From Telmatactis stephensoni (taxonomy: Eukaryota; Cnidaria; Anthozoa; Actiniaria; Isophelliidae), in assembly GCA_029948255.1 (NCBI GenBank), contig JALIZF010001789.1:372001-436000 (forward strand): 64,000 bases of DNA, in the 5' to 3' direction. This document shows positions 62,899-64,000 of this stretch, in pieces. Positions within the stretch are counted from its first letter, which is position 1, and the number at the start of each line of letters is the position of its first letter. The translations under genes and the position numbers were made by a program. Below the pieces are notes generated by a model, which worked only from the letters and a program-made list of their open reading frames with translations, searched no databases and was not told the origin of the DNA.

Positions 62899-63879
62899 CT
62901 ATTGAGCAAAAGGGTTTAGAGGATTAGCAGAAGGAATATTCTTGGGCCTCTGAGGAACAAGACCAGGCGGCATAAGTGGCTGAGGTGGTTTACGATGTTG
63001 TTGTTGTTGTGACTGCTGGATCTGTTGCGGTGTGAGTCGGAAGTGGAATTGTAAATAGAACTGCAAGAAAAAAAAAGAATGCAAATATGTTAACATCACG
63101 CAAAGTACTATTTAACAGATTCCATTTTTCACACTGACAGATGCACAGATGATGTCTAAATGTGGTGAGAACAAAAAGGTATGCAACAAGATGAAGTCAA
63201 GTGGCTGTTCTCAACACATTTGACATCTTCTGGGTATCTATTAGAGTACAAATGCACAGCAAAATAGAATCTAATTTATTGTTTTATATAATATATAATA
63301 TTTATTGAAACATTTCAGCATGCATAAGATCCTTGCATGTCCTGTAATCACATTTGGTTGAACAATCACTCACATATAATTAACAAAATTAATTAACTAA
63401 AACTCTACTGGTGATCACCTGTTTAGTTTCTCTATTCCATTGTGTCCAAAACCTTCCTTCATCTTTGTCAATTTCTCTGCTTGGAATCTGAAAGTTAACA
63501 AATCTAAGGTTACCACATGTAAGTACAGAAATGTCACATTGTCACTCAACAACACCAACATACAGCAACAACTACATGTACAGCTTCCAGCAACAACAAC
63601 AACAACAACAACAACTGTACCAACCTTATTTGCACTTTCAAATGTATTACACAAAATACATGTAAACAAGAATAAACTACAGAATGGAGCGGAGCTACTT
63701 AAAATAGCTAGGACAGCTAAACTAGTTAAGGAGCTCACCTTAAATGCAATAGTCTCATATGGTTCGGCAGCAAAAAGTAAATATTGCCAAGTCTTGTCTG
63801 GTGGTTCTATTCTCTGTTCGTAGGCTGACATGAATCTATGTCTTGGTACAACACTTTCAGCTATTTCAGGGTAGTCAAT
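62899..63879 (-). CDS. SF3A2: Splicing factor 3A subunit 2 (3' exons)
   Basis: U2 snRNP subunit (SF3a66, yeast Prp11), needed for branch-site recognition. Three exons: 63739-63879, 63419-63487 and 62899-63060, all with canonical splice sites and all phase 0. They encode IDYPEIAESVVPRHRFMSAY, EQRIEPPDKTWQYLLFAAEP, YETIAFK, then IPSREIDKDEGRFWTQWNRE, then FYLQFHFRLTPQQIQQSQ and a short proline/glutamine tail. The conserved core is almost identical to animal SF3A2. The tail is about 45 residues and lacks the long proline-rich heptad repeats of the vertebrate protein. The zinc finger and 5' exons lie beyond 64000. The stop is TAG at 62899-62901. Confidence 0.96.
63587..63615. repeat. CAA microsatellite in SF3A2 intron
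   Basis: (CAA)n, about nine units. A similar tract lies at 8088-8115. Confidence 0.9.
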
Positions 63880-64000
63880 CTAACAATAAATATAGAAAGA
63901 AATGAATAAATGAATGAATGGAAAGATGAATGAGAGAATGAATGAATGGATGGATGAATGAAATGAAATGGTCAAATCAATAAAACTTTTACATACATAA

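Overview
The window is nuclear DNA of an animal, most likely an early-branching marine metazoan. An anthozoan cnidarian (coral or anemone) is my best guess, from the gag type of the LTR element and the density of short inverted-repeat elements; the sequence does not prove it. Host genes have GT/AG introns and animal-type orthologues, gene density is low, and most of the DNA is transposon-derived.

Layout. (1) 0.6-6.0 kb: two near-identical 2,388-bp mobile elements (763-3150 and 3193-5580) lie in opposite orientation 42 bp apart, giving a 4.8-kb palindrome. Each has CACAGGGAGCCC ends and its own 7-bp target duplication. Each contains a frameshifted PIF1-helicase fragment and a nested pair of head-to-head Penelope-like (PLE) 3' ends with hammerhead-ribozyme-like motifs. 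(2) 6.0-6.7 kb: a decayed acidic-protein ORF. (3) 7.8-17.1 kb: gene-poor DNA between inverted AGGCGCGG ends and a 9-bp direct repeat, possibly one large element, holding two 3'-terminal exons of an unidentified gene. (4) 18.5-26.7 kb, minus strand: DCPS, the scavenger decapping enzyme, in four exons; its second intron holds a 5.4-kb Ty3/gypsy retrotransposon (19984-25377) that itself contains a LINE. (5) 27.2-35.5 kb: one terminal exon of an unknown gene, then foldback elements. (6) 35.5-39.2 kb (minus) and 48.0-52.5 kb (plus): two complete ARF6 GTPase genes, head to head, with identical intron positions. (7) 53-57.9 kb: repeats only. (8) 57.9-59.1 kb, minus: a six-finger C2H2 zinc-finger gene. 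(9) 59.4-62.9 kb: a PLE inverted pair and a Tc1/mariner-like foldback. (10) 62.9-63.9 kb, minus: the last three exons of SF3A2, whose 5' part lies beyond the window.

The host genes form no operon or pathway. ARF6 acts in membrane traffic, DCPS in mRNA 3'-decay clearance, and SF3A2 in the U2 snRNP. The most unusual content is the mobile DNA: the paired elements in a tRNA-like target, the ribozyme-bearing PLE foldbacks, a gag/LINE chimera, and a MITE caught inside a SINE with its target duplication intact.
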